From positions 124,001-188,000 of the forward strand of contig NZ_CANMPJ010000002.1 of assembly GCF_947499705.1 (NCBI RefSeq): a stretch of 64,000 nt of DNA, given 5' to 3'. Every line of letters starts with the position of its first letter. Position 1 is the stretch's first letter. This document shows, piece by piece, positions 38,177 to 46,782 of this stretch. This DNA is from an uncultured Erythrobacter sp. GTDB taxonomy: Bacteria > Pseudomonadota > Alphaproteobacteria > Sphingomonadales > Sphingomonadaceae. The notes under the pieces are model-generated. The model did not search any database. It was not told where the DNA came from and was given only the letters and a program-made list of their open reading frames with translations. Position numbers and translations under genes: made by a program.

Positions 38177-39673
38177 ATGGCGCTCGGACCCAGACTGGAC
38201 CTTCGCCAATCGCAGTCATTGGTGATGACGCCGCAATTGCAGCAGGCGATCAAGCTGCTGGCGGCGTCCAATCTCGAAATCGAGACCTTTATTGGCGAAG
38301 CGCTGGAAACCAATCCGCTGCTGGAAGCGGGTGCGGCGCGTAGTGAGGACACGGGTACGCCTTCCGAGCCGGACGATATTCCGCGTGAGGAGTTTACGTC
38401 CGATCAGTTGATGTCGCAGGCGCAGGGGGAAAGCGAAGCGCCGACCGATCTCGACACCTCGGCGCTGGACCGCGACCGCGACACCGGCGATGGCGCAACC
38501 GGGGGCACCGATTGGGGAGCCAGCGCGGGCGGCGGCGCAATTAGCGGCGATGGCGAGTTCCCTGATATCGAAGCCACGCGAGCGGCCGAAGAAACCCTGA
38601 CCGAACATCTCGACGCGCAAATCGGCGCGATCGCAACGAGCGAAAAGGAAGCGTTCGTCGCGCGTCATATCGTCGGCCTGCTCGACGATGCAGGCTATCT
38701 GCCGTTCGACTTGCGCGAAGTGGCCTACGATCTGGGCGTCGATATGGATCAGATGGAAGACGCGCTGACAGTTGTTCAGATGCTTGATCCAAGCGGGGTG
38801 GGTGCACGATCTCTTTCAGAATGCCTTGAGATCCAGGCGCGCGAGGCGGACCGCTACGATCCCTGCATGGCCAAGCTGATCGACAACCTCGAACTCCTGG
38901 CCAAAGGCGAGGTCGCGCGGCTCAAGCGCATGTGCAATGTCGATGACGAAGACTTCGCCGATATGCTGCACGAGTTGCGCAGTTTCGATCCGAAGCCCGG
39001 CCTCGCATTCGCACCGAGCAGCGACGATGCGGTGATCCCCGACGTCTTACTTAAGGACAATGGCGCAGGCGGCTGGGATATTTCGTTGAACGAAGACACG
39101 TTGCCGCGCCTCGTCGTGAACCGTAGCTATTACGTGGAATTGAGCGGCGGCTCAGCCAATAAGGAAACGCAGGGCTGGCTCAAGGAAAAGCTTGCCGATG
39201 CGCATTGGCTGATCCGCGCTCTCGATCAACGGCAGAAGACAATACTGAAAACGGCAGCCGAGATCGTTAAACAGCAGGACGGCTTCTTCCGGCGCGGCGT
39301 ATCAGAACTGCGCCCGCTGACCTTGCGCGAAGTCGCGGAAGAGATCGAAATGCACGAAAGCACGGTCAGCCGGGTGACCAGCAACAAGTATCTCTCTTGC
39401 GAGCGCGGCACTTTCGAACTCAAATACTTCTTCTCCAGCGGGGTCGCGTCGAGCGACGGCGAAGGCGCATCGTCCGAAGCGATTAAGGCACGGATCAAGG
39501 CACTGACAGATGCCGAAGACCCCAAGAAGGTGCTGTCGGATCAGAAGCTGGTCGACCTGCTCAAGGAAGAAGGCTTCGACCTCGCGCGGCGCACAGTGGC
39601 AAAGTACCGCGAGGCCATCGGGATCGGCTCAAGCGCGCAAAGGCGGCGGGCGAAGAAATTGGAGAATCTTTGA
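38177..39673 (+). CDS. rpoN: RNA polymerase sigma-54 factor
   Basis: The 498-residue protein has region I (LRQSQSLVMTPQLQQAIKLL), an acidic region II, the core-binding and helix-turn-helix part (LREVAEEIEMHESTVSRVTSNKYL), and the RpoN box (ARRTVAKYRE) near the C-terminus, so it is complete. It directs transcription of genes that need AAA+ activators. It forms an operon with lptB. No hpf or ptsN follows, as it would in E. coli; instead a 386-base repeat-rich gap precedes ctrA. Confidence 0.97.
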   Translation: MALGPRLDLRQSQSLVMTPQLQQAIKLLAASNLEIETFIGEALETNPLLEAGAARSEDTGTPSEPDDIPREEFTSDQLMSQAQGESEAPTDLDTSALDRDRDTGDGATGGTDWGASAGGGAISGDGEFPDIEATRAAEETLTEHLDAQIGAIATSEKEAFVARHIVGLLDDAGYLPFDLREVAYDLGVDMDQMEDALTVVQMLDPSGVGARSLSECLEIQAREADRYDPCMAKLIDNLELLAKGEVARLKRMCNVDDEDFADMLHELRSFDPKPGLAFAPSSDDAVIPDVLLKDNGAGGWDISLNEDTLPRLVVNRSYYVELSGGSANKETQGWLKEKLADAHWLIRALDQRQKTILKTAAEIVKQQDGFFRRGVSELRPLTLREVAEEIEMHESTVSRVTSNKYLSCERGTFELKYFFSSGVASSDGEGASSEAIKARIKALTDAEDPKKVLSDQKLVDLLKEEGFDLARRTVAKYREAIGIGSSAQRRRAKKLENL

Positions 39674-39834
39674 GTCTTTGTTTTCCGCACGCCATCCGGC
39701 GTGCGAAATCCTCGCCCCTAACGGGGCTGCGGGCGCCCGGTCGGGCTTGCGGCCGCTGCGCGGCCGTGCTCCGCGACACCGTAGCTAGCTAGCGCTATTT
39801 CGACGCCGCAGGCGTCGCAAGCGCGACCGCGCGA
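39674..39834. repeat. GC-rich intergenic repeat region after rpoN
   Basis: No gene is supported. It holds several small inverted repeats: CGACGCC-GCA-GGCGTCG (39801-39817, perfect 7-bp stem), a GCGGCCGCTGCGCGGCCG cluster and TAGCTAGCTAGC. With the adjoining 57-nt repeat it makes a REP-like array. There is no clear T-tract terminator for rpoN. Confidence 0.6.
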
Positions 39835-39891
39835 CGCGCCTTATGGCGCGGAAGCCAAGCGGGCCGGATGGCCCGCGCCCGGCGCTTGAGG
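39835..39891 (-). repeat. 57-nt inverted repeat, right copy (flanks lptB-rpoN)
   Basis: Reverse complement of 37004-37060 with one mismatch; both copies keep the two internal hairpins. The two copies face each other about 2.8 kb apart across lptB-rpoN. Confidence 0.85.
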
Positions 39892-39942
39892 GCGTAAGAA
39901 TACCTGTGACATAAATGACTCGTAAAGATTTCTGCGAACCTC

Positions 39943-39958
39943 TTTACGGCGCGTTAAC
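39943..39958 (+). promoter_or_regulatory. Near-consensus CtrA box before ctrA
   Basis: TTTA-CGGCGCG-TTAAC differs by one base from the CtrA consensus TTAA-N7-TTAAC. It lies about 100 bases before the ctrA start. A GANTC methylation site (GACTC, 39917-39921) is 21 bases upstream of it, as in the Caulobacter ctrA promoter region. Autoregulation is inferred. Confidence 0.5.
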
Positions 39959-40059
39959 CTTTTCCGTTCAGATGTTGTGTGGTTAATGAAGGGCAACACC
40001 TCTTAGCGAGGGGTTACCGCACATATCTATCAGACTGGGGCAAAATTAGGGGACCAGCG

Positions 40060-40755
40060 ATGCGAGTGCTTTTGATTGAGGATGAGCCGACAACGGCCAA
40101 GGCCATTGAGCTCATGCTCACCACTGAAGGATTCAATGTCTACTCGACCGATCTGGGCGAAGAAGGCCTCGATCTGGGCAAGCTGTATGATTACGATATC
40201 ATCCTGCTCGACCTGAACTTGCCGGACATGCACGGCTATGACGTGCTTAAGAAACTGCGCGTCGCCAAGGTGCAGACGCCGGTCCTGATCCTTTCGGGCA
40301 TTGCCGAAATGGACAGCAAGATTCGCTCGTTCGGCTTTGGTGCCGACGATTACGTGACCAAGCCTTTCCACCGCGAAGAGCTGGTTGCCCGCATTCACGC
40401 CGTGGTGCGCCGTTCGAAAGGCCACAGCCAGTCGATCATCCGCACCGGCAAGCTGGCCGTGAACCTCGATGCCAAGACCGTCGAAGTCGACAGCGCCCGG
40501 GTCCACCTGACCGGCAAGGAATACGCGATGCTTGAGCTGCTTTCGCTGCGCAAAGGCACCACGCTGACCAAGGAAATGTTCCTCAACCACCTGTATGGCG
40601 GGATGGATGAGCCGGAACTCAAGATTATCGACGTCTTCATCTGCAAGCTGCGCAAGAAGCTCAGCCACGCATGCGGCGGCGAGAACTACATCGAGACCGT
40701 CTGGGGCCGCGGCTATGTGCTGCGCGATCCGCAGGACGAAGCCGAAGCTGCTTGA
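40060..40755 (+). CDS. ctrA: Cell cycle response regulator CtrA
   Basis: Start at 40060 ([10 protein letters not shown]) has AGGGGA six bases upstream and gives 231 residues, the same length as Caulobacter CtrA. The receiver domain shows the acidic EDE pair, the phospho-acceptor Asp in [13 protein letters not shown] and the K in VTKPFH. The OmpR-type winged helix shows [37 protein letters not shown], which is very CtrA-like. In this order CtrA often governs motility and development rather than being essential. The C-terminus ends EAEAA, and an Ala-Ala end suits ClpXP recognition. Confidence 0.96.
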   Translation: MRVLLIEDEPTTAKAIELMLTTEGFNVYSTDLGEEGLDLGKLYDYDIILLDLNLPDMHGYDVLKKLRVAKVQTPVLILSGIAEMDSKIRSFGFGADDYVTKPFHREELVARIHAVVRRSKGHSQSIIRTGKLAVNLDAKTVEVDSARVHLTGKEYAMLELLSLRKGTTLTKEMFLNHLYGGMDEPELKIIDVFICKLRKKLSHACGGENYIETVWGRGYVLRDPQDEAEAA

Positions 40756-40832
40756 TTTTCTCTCGCGCAGTGCGGCTTACGCCGCCTGCTCCGAGGGGCG
40801 CGGCACAAGCCGCGGCGTGCGGTCGCACTTTG

Positions 40833-40848
40833 GGATCGCTAGCGATCC
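40833..40848. repeat. 16-bp perfect palindrome after ctrA
   Basis: GGATCGCTAGCGATCC is exactly self-complementary, about 80 bases after the ctrA stop. A smaller GCGGC-TTAC-GCCGC stem lies at about 40772-40785. Probably a REP-like 3' structure of the ctrA mRNA. Confidence 0.5.
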
Positions 40849-40892
40849 AACGATCAGAAATTCAGTAGAGTTCAGTCTTCTGTGAAAGAACG

Positions 40893-40921
40893 CCCGGGGC
40901 ACCTACGCCTCGGGTGTTTTT
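40893..40921 (+). terminator. Intrinsic terminator of ctrA
   Basis: CCCGGGGC (40893-40900) pairs with GCCTCGGG (40907-40914), with one G-U pair, and is followed by a T-run (40917-40921). Confidence 0.8.
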
Positions 40922-40929
40922 CGTTGTGG

Positions 40930-42153
40930 CTAAGCTGCGCCTGACCCGGCTGGGGCTTCGCGTACATCCATGCCGCTTGGCTCTTGGAAAACACGCAGGC
41001 CAAATTCGGGCAATATCGCAATCAGGTGATCGAAGAGATCGGCCTGGATCGCTTCATACTCACCCCAAATCGTCGTGTTGGAAAAACAGTAGATCTCGAT
41101 CGGCAGGCCCTGTGGTCCCGGGGGCAATTGCCTGACGAGCATTGTAAATTCATCGGTGCTGAGGCGCGCGTGCCATTTCAGATATGCGATGATGTAAGCG
41201 CGCAGCACACCGACATTGGTCAGCCGCCGCGCATTAACCGGCGAATCCTCGCCTGTAAGTTCGCGCGCATTCCACTCTGCGATTTCCTCTCGCTTGCCGG
41301 CGAGATGGTCCTTCAGCATCTTGAACTTCTTCAGTTCGAGGACCTCGTCATCGCTCAAAAATCTGATCGAGGTCTGATCGATCGACAGCGATCGCTTGAT
41401 CCGTCTTCCGCCTGCCTCGGCCATTCCGCGCCAGTTGCGATAGGAATCCGACACCAGCCGGTGGGTCGGGATGTAGGTGATCGTCTTGTCGAAATTCTGC
41501 ACTTTCACAGTGTGGAGCGAGATATCGATCACATCGCCATCTGCGTGCATGCTTGGCATTTCGATCCAGTCGCCAACGCGCAGCATATCGTTTGTGGTCA
41601 GCTGAACGCTGGCGACCAGCGACAGGATTGTGTCCTTGAACACCAGCAACAAAACCGCAGTGATCGCACCAAGGCCAGACAACAGCAGCAGCGGCGATTG
41701 CTCGATCAGCGCCGAGATCATGATGATCGCCGCGCCGCACAGGACGATGATCTTCACAACCTGCACGAAGCCCTTGATCGGACGGTTTCGCGATTCCGGG
41801 CGGCGCTCGTAAAGCTCGTTGGCGTAGGTAAGCGATTTGACGATTCCCATCGCAACCGACAGCACGATCAGCGCCTGCGCCACATTGGTGATGATTGTGG
41901 CCAGGTCCTCAGGCAGATTGGGAACCGCGACAATCCCGCGCGAGATGATCAGCAGCGGGGCAACCGTGGCTAGCCACGCTGCGGCTTTGTCGACTGTCTG
42001 CGTCTTTTGATCGAGCCATGGCTTGGCCGCGCGCAGGATCACATATTTGAGCACGTAGTTCACGGCGAGCGCCGCGGCGGCGAGCAATGCCAGCCCGATC
42101 AGCGATTGCACCCATGGCACTTGTTCGGCGAAGAAGCTTTGCAATTGTTCCAT
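40930..42153 (-). CDS. Mechanosensitive channel, MscS family (YbdG-like)
   Basis: Start at 42153 (MEQLQSFFAEQ) is preferred over an upstream in-frame start. The 407-residue protein has about five N-terminal helices, then the MscS pore-helix region (LLSGLGAITAVLLLVFKDTILSLVASVQL), the beta domain (VGDWIEMPSMHADGDVIDISLHTVKVQNFDKT) and a long C-terminal domain. Length and the ITYIPTHRLVSDSYRNWRGM stretch resemble E. coli YbdG. It would open under osmotic downshock in the inner membrane. It is convergent with ctrA. Confidence 0.92.
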   Translation of the reverse strand: MEQLQSFFAEQVPWVQSLIGLALLAAAALAVNYVLKYVILRAAKPWLDQKTQTVDKAAAWLATVAPLLIISRGIVAVPNLPEDLATIITNVAQALIVLSVAMGIVKSLTYANELYERRPESRNRPIKGFVQVVKIIVLCGAAIIMISALIEQSPLLLLSGLGAITAVLLLVFKDTILSLVASVQLTTNDMLRVGDWIEMPSMHADGDVIDISLHTVKVQNFDKTITYIPTHRLVSDSYRNWRGMAEAGGRRIKRSLSIDQTSIRFLSDDEVLELKKFKMLKDHLAGKREEIAEWNARELTGEDSPVNARRLTNVGVLRAYIIAYLKWHARLSTDEFTMLVRQLPPGPQGLPIEIYCFSNTTIWGEYEAIQADLFDHLIAILPEFGLRVFQEPSGMDVREAPAGSGAA

Positions 42154-42279
42154 TGCCAAGCCGCCTAGCCGCAAGTCGGTTCGCGGCCAACCCCGCTCGC
42201 TGATGCAGCCCTGCACCGGACTAGACTAAGGTGAGTGCAAGTGAGATCATGGCACCCTGCGATCTGAAGGGCTTGCACC

Positions 42280-43113
42280 ATGCCTATAGTACCGGAGTTT
42301 CTCGCCGGTCGGACCCCGCCCGACCTTTACCATGCCTATCTAGAACCGGCGTTTGAGCCTTGGGCGCACGCTTTGCTTGATAAGCTTGGGCCTGCGGGCC
42401 GAATGCTCGACCTCGCTTGCGGCACTGGTTTGCTTAGCCGAACTGCCGCGGCCCGCAACGAGGTGACTCGGATCGAGGCAGTCGATGTCGCGCCGCCCAT
42501 GATCGACAAGGCACGGGCGTTTGGCAGCGCTGCGGCAGGCAAAACGACATTCACCGTTGCAGGCGCAGAGGCGCTGCCATTTGAAGACGGGGCCTTCGAT
42601 TGCGCCGTGTGCCAACAGGGTCTGCAGTTCTTTCCGGACAAACTCGCCGCACTCCGTGAAGTCCGCCGTGTTCTCAAGCCCGGCGCGCGAGCGGCTTTCT
42701 CGACTTGGTGCTACGCAAAGGATGGCAATCCTGTGTTCGAAGCCTTCGAAGACATAATCGCCCGCGAGTTGGGCGACGATCTGGTCCCGTTTGGCCCCCT
42801 GTCGTTCGGCGACAAAGGCGAGATTGCAAGACTGGCAGACGAGGCAGGCTTCACAATAGTCTCGCTGGAGGCCGAGACGCGCATCTCGCCATTGCCCGAT
42901 GCACGGACCTTCGTTCTGTTCGATCTCGCCTTTCTGGGCAGGCCAGCGCCAGATGGAACGCTCCAACCCATCCTCGATTTTGCCGATCCGGCGAACGATG
43001 CAGTGATCGAGTCAATCATCGGGCAGATGGAGGAGCAAACGGCGCAATTCCGGCTGGACGACGGCTCAATCCACGCACCGATGCGCGCGCATGTCTTGAT
43101 CGCCGAAAGCTGA
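42280..43113 (+). CDS. SAM-dependent methyltransferase (class I, type 11)
   Basis: The 277-residue protein has the SAM-binding motif MLDLACGTGLLSRTAA (residues about 43-58), the acidic ribose contact IEAVDVAPPMIDKA, and the post-I motifs ALPFEDGAFDCAVCQQGLQFFPDK. These match UbiE/type 11 small-molecule methyltransferases. The acceptor is unknown. It lies 53 bases upstream of trmB on the same strand and may share its transcript, but the two genes are not known to be linked. Confidence 0.85.
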   Translation: MPIVPEFLAGRTPPDLYHAYLEPAFEPWAHALLDKLGPAGRMLDLACGTGLLSRTAAARNEVTRIEAVDVAPPMIDKARAFGSAAAGKTTFTVAGAEALPFEDGAFDCAVCQQGLQFFPDKLAALREVRRVLKPGARAAFSTWCYAKDGNPVFEAFEDIIARELGDDLVPFGPLSFGDKGEIARLADEAGFTIVSLEAETRISPLPDARTFVLFDLAFLGRPAPDGTLQPILDFADPANDAVIESIIGQMEEQTAQFRLDDGSIHAPMRAHVLIAES

Positions 43114-43166
43114 CACGTGCTTGACCCTCTGGACAAGTCGGGTCCGGACACCGTAGCGGGCGCGCC

Positions 43167-43871
43167 ATGAGCGCATTCAAAGAAGGCGATCCGACGACAC
43201 TCAGCCGACTGTATGGTCGCAGCGTGGGCAAGCCCTTGCGCGCGCGCCAGCAAGGTCTGGTCGACAATCTTCTACCCAAAATCGCTGTGCCTGCCGACGG
43301 TCCGGTGACAGCAGAAGGTCTGTTCGGCGAGGATTGCCCGCTGCATTTCGAAATTGGCTTCGGCGGCGGAGAGCACCTCGCCTACCGCGCCGACCTGCTG
43401 CCCAATCACGGTTTCATCGGCGCCGAGCCGTATCTTAACGGGGTGGCCTCGGCGCTGACCCATATCGATGATCAGCGGCTCGCCAATGTCCGGTTGCAGC
43501 ATGGCGATGCCTTGGAGGTGTTGTCGCGCGTGCCCGATGGCGCGCTGACGATGCTCTATCTGTTGCACCCCGACCCCTGGCCCAAGAACAAGCACGCCAA
43601 GCGGCGGATGATGAATGATGGCCCGGTGCAGATGTTCGCCGACAAACTGAAACCCGGTGGCGAATTCCGCTTCGGCACTGATCATGCGATCTACCTCCGC
43701 CATGCATTGATGGTGATGCAGCGCTTCACCGACGAGTTCGAATGGGTCGTCGAAGGGCCTGCAAGCTGGCAAAACCGCCCCAGCGGCTGGAGCGAGACCC
43801 GCTACGAAACGAAAGCGCGCGAGAAATTCGGCCACGAAGTCTGGTATTTTCGGTTTCGGCGCAAGGCATGA
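43167..43871 (+). CDS. trmB: tRNA (guanine-46-N7)-methyltransferase
   Basis: The 234-residue protein carries the TrmB motifs: FEIGFGGGEHL for SAM, the family-specific HPDPWPKNKHAKRRM loop, and a C-terminal SWQNRPSGWSETRYETKARE that binds tRNA. It makes m7G46 in the variable loop of tRNAs. It is full length and in a conventional context. Confidence 0.96.
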   Translation: MSAFKEGDPTTLSRLYGRSVGKPLRARQQGLVDNLLPKIAVPADGPVTAEGLFGEDCPLHFEIGFGGGEHLAYRADLLPNHGFIGAEPYLNGVASALTHIDDQRLANVRLQHGDALEVLSRVPDGALTMLYLLHPDPWPKNKHAKRRMMNDGPVQMFADKLKPGGEFRFGTDHAIYLRHALMVMQRFTDEFEWVVEGPASWQNRPSGWSETRYETKAREKFGHEVWYFRFRRKA

Positions 43872-43934
43872 CGCCAATCACGGCTCAGAACCAGGACGTG
43901 CCTCTAATGCAGCAGTAGCTTGAAGGAGGACGAT

Positions 43935-44759
43935 ATGGTTGATCGGCGCGGCTTTCTTGCCCTTTCCGCAGGGGCGATAGCACTGACGACGCCTGGCAGG
44001 GTTTTTGCGCAAAGCCGCAACGGCTTTTCAGGGGAACCGCTTACCAGGTGGCTATCCGACGGAATCAACATGAACCTGCGCGAAGACTTCAGCTATCGCG
44101 ATCCCCAAGGGCTATTGTGGCGAGTGCGGGCTCCCTACACAACTGATGGTGCTTCGATACCGCGCTTTCTTTGGCGTGTTGCGGGTAGCCCTTTTGTCGG
44201 GCTGCACCGCGACGCGGCGATAATCCATGATGCTTTTTGCGATACGATGAGCAGATCGTGGCAGGCAACGCACCGGGTGTTCTACGACGCGATGCGAGCG
44301 CGGGGGATGGGCGAAACCGAAGCCAAGATCAAATACCTCGCAGTGCAAGAAGGCGGTCCTCGCTGGAATTCAACCCACCGCTGGACGGGCCGCTTTGGCT
44401 TGTTCAAACGCCCTCGGTCGCAATCGAAATCGTTCTTTGTTTTGCGTGATCCCAAAGTGGCCTTGTCTGACCGCATCGTCGAAAGACGGTTTGAGGAGTA
44501 CCAGTCCACTGAGCACGAACAAGCTAGCAAGCTGATTGCTGCCGAGAACCCATCGCTGGATGAAATCGACAATCTCACACCGTTGACCGATTTCGACGTC
44601 AACAGCGAGGTGGCGAATGCTCAGAATATCGTCGACCAGATGACGTCCGAGAATCCCGAGGGGCAGCTGCTTGTTCCGCCCGAATTCCTAAATGCGCCCG
44701 AAGCCGTCACACCCGAAATGATCGAGGAGGCAGCTGCGATGCAGTCCATCCCCCGGTAG
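43935..44759 (+). CDS. Tat-exported DUF1353 protein
   Basis: ATG 43935 has a perfect AAGGAGGA site five to twelve bases upstream. The 274-residue product opens with a twin-arginine signal (VDRRGFLALSAGAIALTTPGRVFAQ). The DUF1353 domain follows (about 50-150), with DGASIPRFLWRVAGSPFVG, DAAIIHDAFCD and a conserved WxxTHRVFYDAMRARGM-like helix. DUF1353 occurs in phage proteins of unknown function; a Tat-exported chromosomal form is unusual. The C-terminal 120 residues are polar and look poorly conserved. It sits between trmB and the DUF917 gene. Confidence 0.75.
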   Translation: MVDRRGFLALSAGAIALTTPGRVFAQSRNGFSGEPLTRWLSDGINMNLREDFSYRDPQGLLWRVRAPYTTDGASIPRFLWRVAGSPFVGLHRDAAIIHDAFCDTMSRSWQATHRVFYDAMRARGMGETEAKIKYLAVQEGGPRWNSTHRWTGRFGLFKRPRSQSKSFFVLRDPKVALSDRIVERRFEEYQSTEHEQASKLIAAENPSLDEIDNLTPLTDFDVNSEVANAQNIVDQMTSENPEGQLLVPPEFLNAPEAVTPEMIEEAAAMQSIPR

Positions 44760-44839
44760 ATCTGAATCGCCACCGCATTTAGAATTTGCATCGGTCTTTC
44801 GGCTTCGGCAGTCTTCCCGAACGCATTGGGGGACATTTC

Positions 44840-46066
44840 ATGGCATCACGGCGACAATTTCTGGGCGGATTGGTCGTAGCGACTGGCGCGCTTGCGGCGT
44901 GCAAAGAGATCGCGCCGGGTGAAGGCAGCGGGGAGCGCACCGCAAATCCCGATGCCACTGCACTGGACGCGGAAGCACTCGAAGACGCTCTTGTAGGCAG
45001 TTCCTATCTCGGCACCGGCGGCGGAGGCGGTCTGGAAGAGGCACGGGAATTGATCGCGAAAGACCTTGCCGCCGGCCTCACTTTCTCGATGGTTCCCGTC
45101 ACCGCGCTTTCTGATACGGACCGGGTTGCCTGCCCCTATGGCCTCGCCAGCCTCGCAGACACATCGGAAGAAATGCAGGCACGGCTCGACGCCATCGAGA
45201 ACCGGGTCGAAGTTCCCGTGCAGGCAGCATTTGAAGCACTCGAAAAGCATGTCGGCCAGAAATTTGCGGGCGTGATCATGGGCGAGATTGGCCCGCTCAG
45301 TCTGGCAGAAGGTCTTGCGACTGCCGCACGGCTTGGCGTGCCGGCACTCGATGCCGACACGGTCGGGCGCGCCGTGCCGGAGATCAATCAGCACTCGGTC
45401 AAAGTCGCAGGCATTCCGCTCACTCCGATTGGCGCTGCGACACCGTTTGGTGATGAGATGATTGTCGGGACATTGGGCGATCCAACCCGCGCCGAAGATA
45501 TCCTGCGCAGCATCGCCGTGGTCAGCCGCGAATGCGGCGTCACCGATAGCCCGATCACCGGCGCGCAGGCCAAGCAGGAAGGTACACTGGTCACCGGCAG
45601 CCTCACTCTCGCCCGCAATATCGGCGCAGCAGTGCGCGAAGCCAAAGCGGCGGGTTCGGACCCGATCGAAGCGGCACGCGTGGCTGGCGATGGCTATCTG
45701 CTGTTCACCGGCACGGTCGCGAGCACCGAATGGAAGGACGAAGACGGCTTCCTCCAAGGCAAGGTCACGCTGTCGGGCACTGGAGATTTCGCAGGCCAAT
45801 CGTTCGAAACCGATGTGAAGAACGAACACCTGGTCGCCCGCCGCGATGGCGCAGTGATAGCGACTTGCCCTGATCTTATCTCGATCATCGACCTCGAAAG
45901 TGCCGATGGAATCGTCAATCCCGGATATGAGAACGGACAGTCAGTGGCAGTCTTAGGGTTCCGCAGCGATCCGATCTGGCGCAGCGAAGCGGGTCTGGCA
46001 GTCTTCAGCCCGCGCTATTTCGGCTACGTTCTGGACTATGTGCCGATTGAGGAATTGCTTGGCTAA
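44840..46066 (+). CDS. DUF917 protein with a Tat-lipoprotein signal
   Basis: Start at 44840 (MASRRQFLGG) has TTGGGGGA seven bases upstream. The signal combines a twin-arginine motif (SRRQFLGG) with a lipobox (GALAAC), so a folded, lipid-anchored periplasmic protein is predicted. The body is DUF917: SSYLGTGGGGGLEEARELI near 53-75 and GEIGPLSLAEGLATAARLGVPALDADTVGRAVPEI near 150-190. Characterised DUF917 relatives include S-methyl thiohydantoin desulfurase-like enzymes and are, as far as I know, cytoplasmic. It is directly followed by an M50-like protease gene (seven bases). Confidence 0.8.
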   Translation: MASRRQFLGGLVVATGALAACKEIAPGEGSGERTANPDATALDAEALEDALVGSSYLGTGGGGGLEEARELIAKDLAAGLTFSMVPVTALSDTDRVACPYGLASLADTSEEMQARLDAIENRVEVPVQAAFEALEKHVGQKFAGVIMGEIGPLSLAEGLATAARLGVPALDADTVGRAVPEINQHSVKVAGIPLTPIGAATPFGDEMIVGTLGDPTRAEDILRSIAVVSRECGVTDSPITGAQAKQEGTLVTGSLTLARNIGAAVREAKAAGSDPIEAARVAGDGYLLFTGTVASTEWKDEDGFLQGKVTLSGTGDFAGQSFETDVKNEHLVARRDGAVIATCPDLISIIDLESADGIVNPGYENGQSVAVLGFRSDPIWRSEAGLAVFSPRYFGYVLDYVPIEELLG

Positions 46067-46073
46067 CTAACCG

Positions 46074-46781
46074 ATGAAGAAGCGCATCGTCAGCTTGTGC
46101 GTCGACGCAGCCTTTTTGTTTGGCGCGATCATCGTTTTCGCCGCCGCTTCATCTTTTGATGTCTTTGGTAACTTCTTTTCCGCACTGGCAGCAATCATCG
46201 CGATGAGTTTCGTCGCAACGACCGTTCACGAGATTGGCCATGCCTGGATGGCTAAGAAGCGAGGCGCTGAGGTCGAGATGATTGCAGTGTTTCCATTTGG
46301 CTATTCACCTCGAACTAGAACACTCGCCCTTATGGGAAGATCTGGCGGAGGTGACATAGCAGGCTTCGTAGAGCATTCGTTCCCAGACGATTGCGGGACA
46401 CGCAAGGATGAAATGGCAATTGCAGCCGCTGGCCCGGGTGCTGAATTCGTGTTTGCTGCCGTGTTGATACTCTCCATAAGTGTAGCACCTTTGCCATCTG
46501 ACAACGGCCAACTAGAGCATCCTCGGACAGAACTTATCAGCCCGTTGGTCGAGCGCCCACCGCCCAAATCAACGACAACGGCGCCATTACCAAGCGAAAC
46601 GGAGATCAAGAGATTCCTCGAAGATCAAAGAACGCGTCAGTCTGAAGAATTCTGGCACGATCTTGGGCATGCTCTCGTGCGACTTCTGATCGTTATCTCG
46701 GTCGTATCCGGGGTGCTAAACCTAATGCCCTTTCGTGGAAGCGACGGGTCGATTATTCTCCAGCACTTGCGCTGGAAATAG
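46074..46781 (+). CDS. M50-like membrane metalloprotease (site-2 protease type)
   Basis: The 235-residue protein has four to five hydrophobic segments. A zinc site HExxH lies in TVHEIGHAWMAKKRG within the second membrane segment, and the C-terminal NLMPFRGSDG corresponds to the NxxPxxxxDG motif of M50 enzymes, so both halves of the active site are present. A hydrophilic insert with PPPKSTTTAPLPSE (about 155-185) separates them. It is seven bases after the DUF917 lipoprotein gene and likely co-transcribed. Its substrate is unknown, and no anti-sigma factor is near. Confidence 0.75.
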   Translation: MKKRIVSLCVDAAFLFGAIIVFAAASSFDVFGNFFSALAAIIAMSFVATTVHEIGHAWMAKKRGAEVEMIAVFPFGYSPRTRTLALMGRSGGGDIAGFVEHSFPDDCGTRKDEMAIAAAGPGAEFVFAAVLILSISVAPLPSDNGQLEHPRTELISPLVERPPPKSTTTAPLPSETEIKRFLEDQRTRQSEEFWHDLGHALVRLLIVISVVSGVLNLMPFRGSDGSIILQHLRWK

Positions 46782-46782
46782 A

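Noticed and set aside
37215..38219. Long minus-strand open frame (334 codons) opposite lptB
   Set aside because: Antisense to lptB with frame bias from high GC; the extra portion lies in repeat DNA.
40930..42153. Possible plus-strand gene opposite the MscS gene (40984-41973)
   Set aside because: His/Asp/Arg-rich shadow of the MscS gene without start signals.
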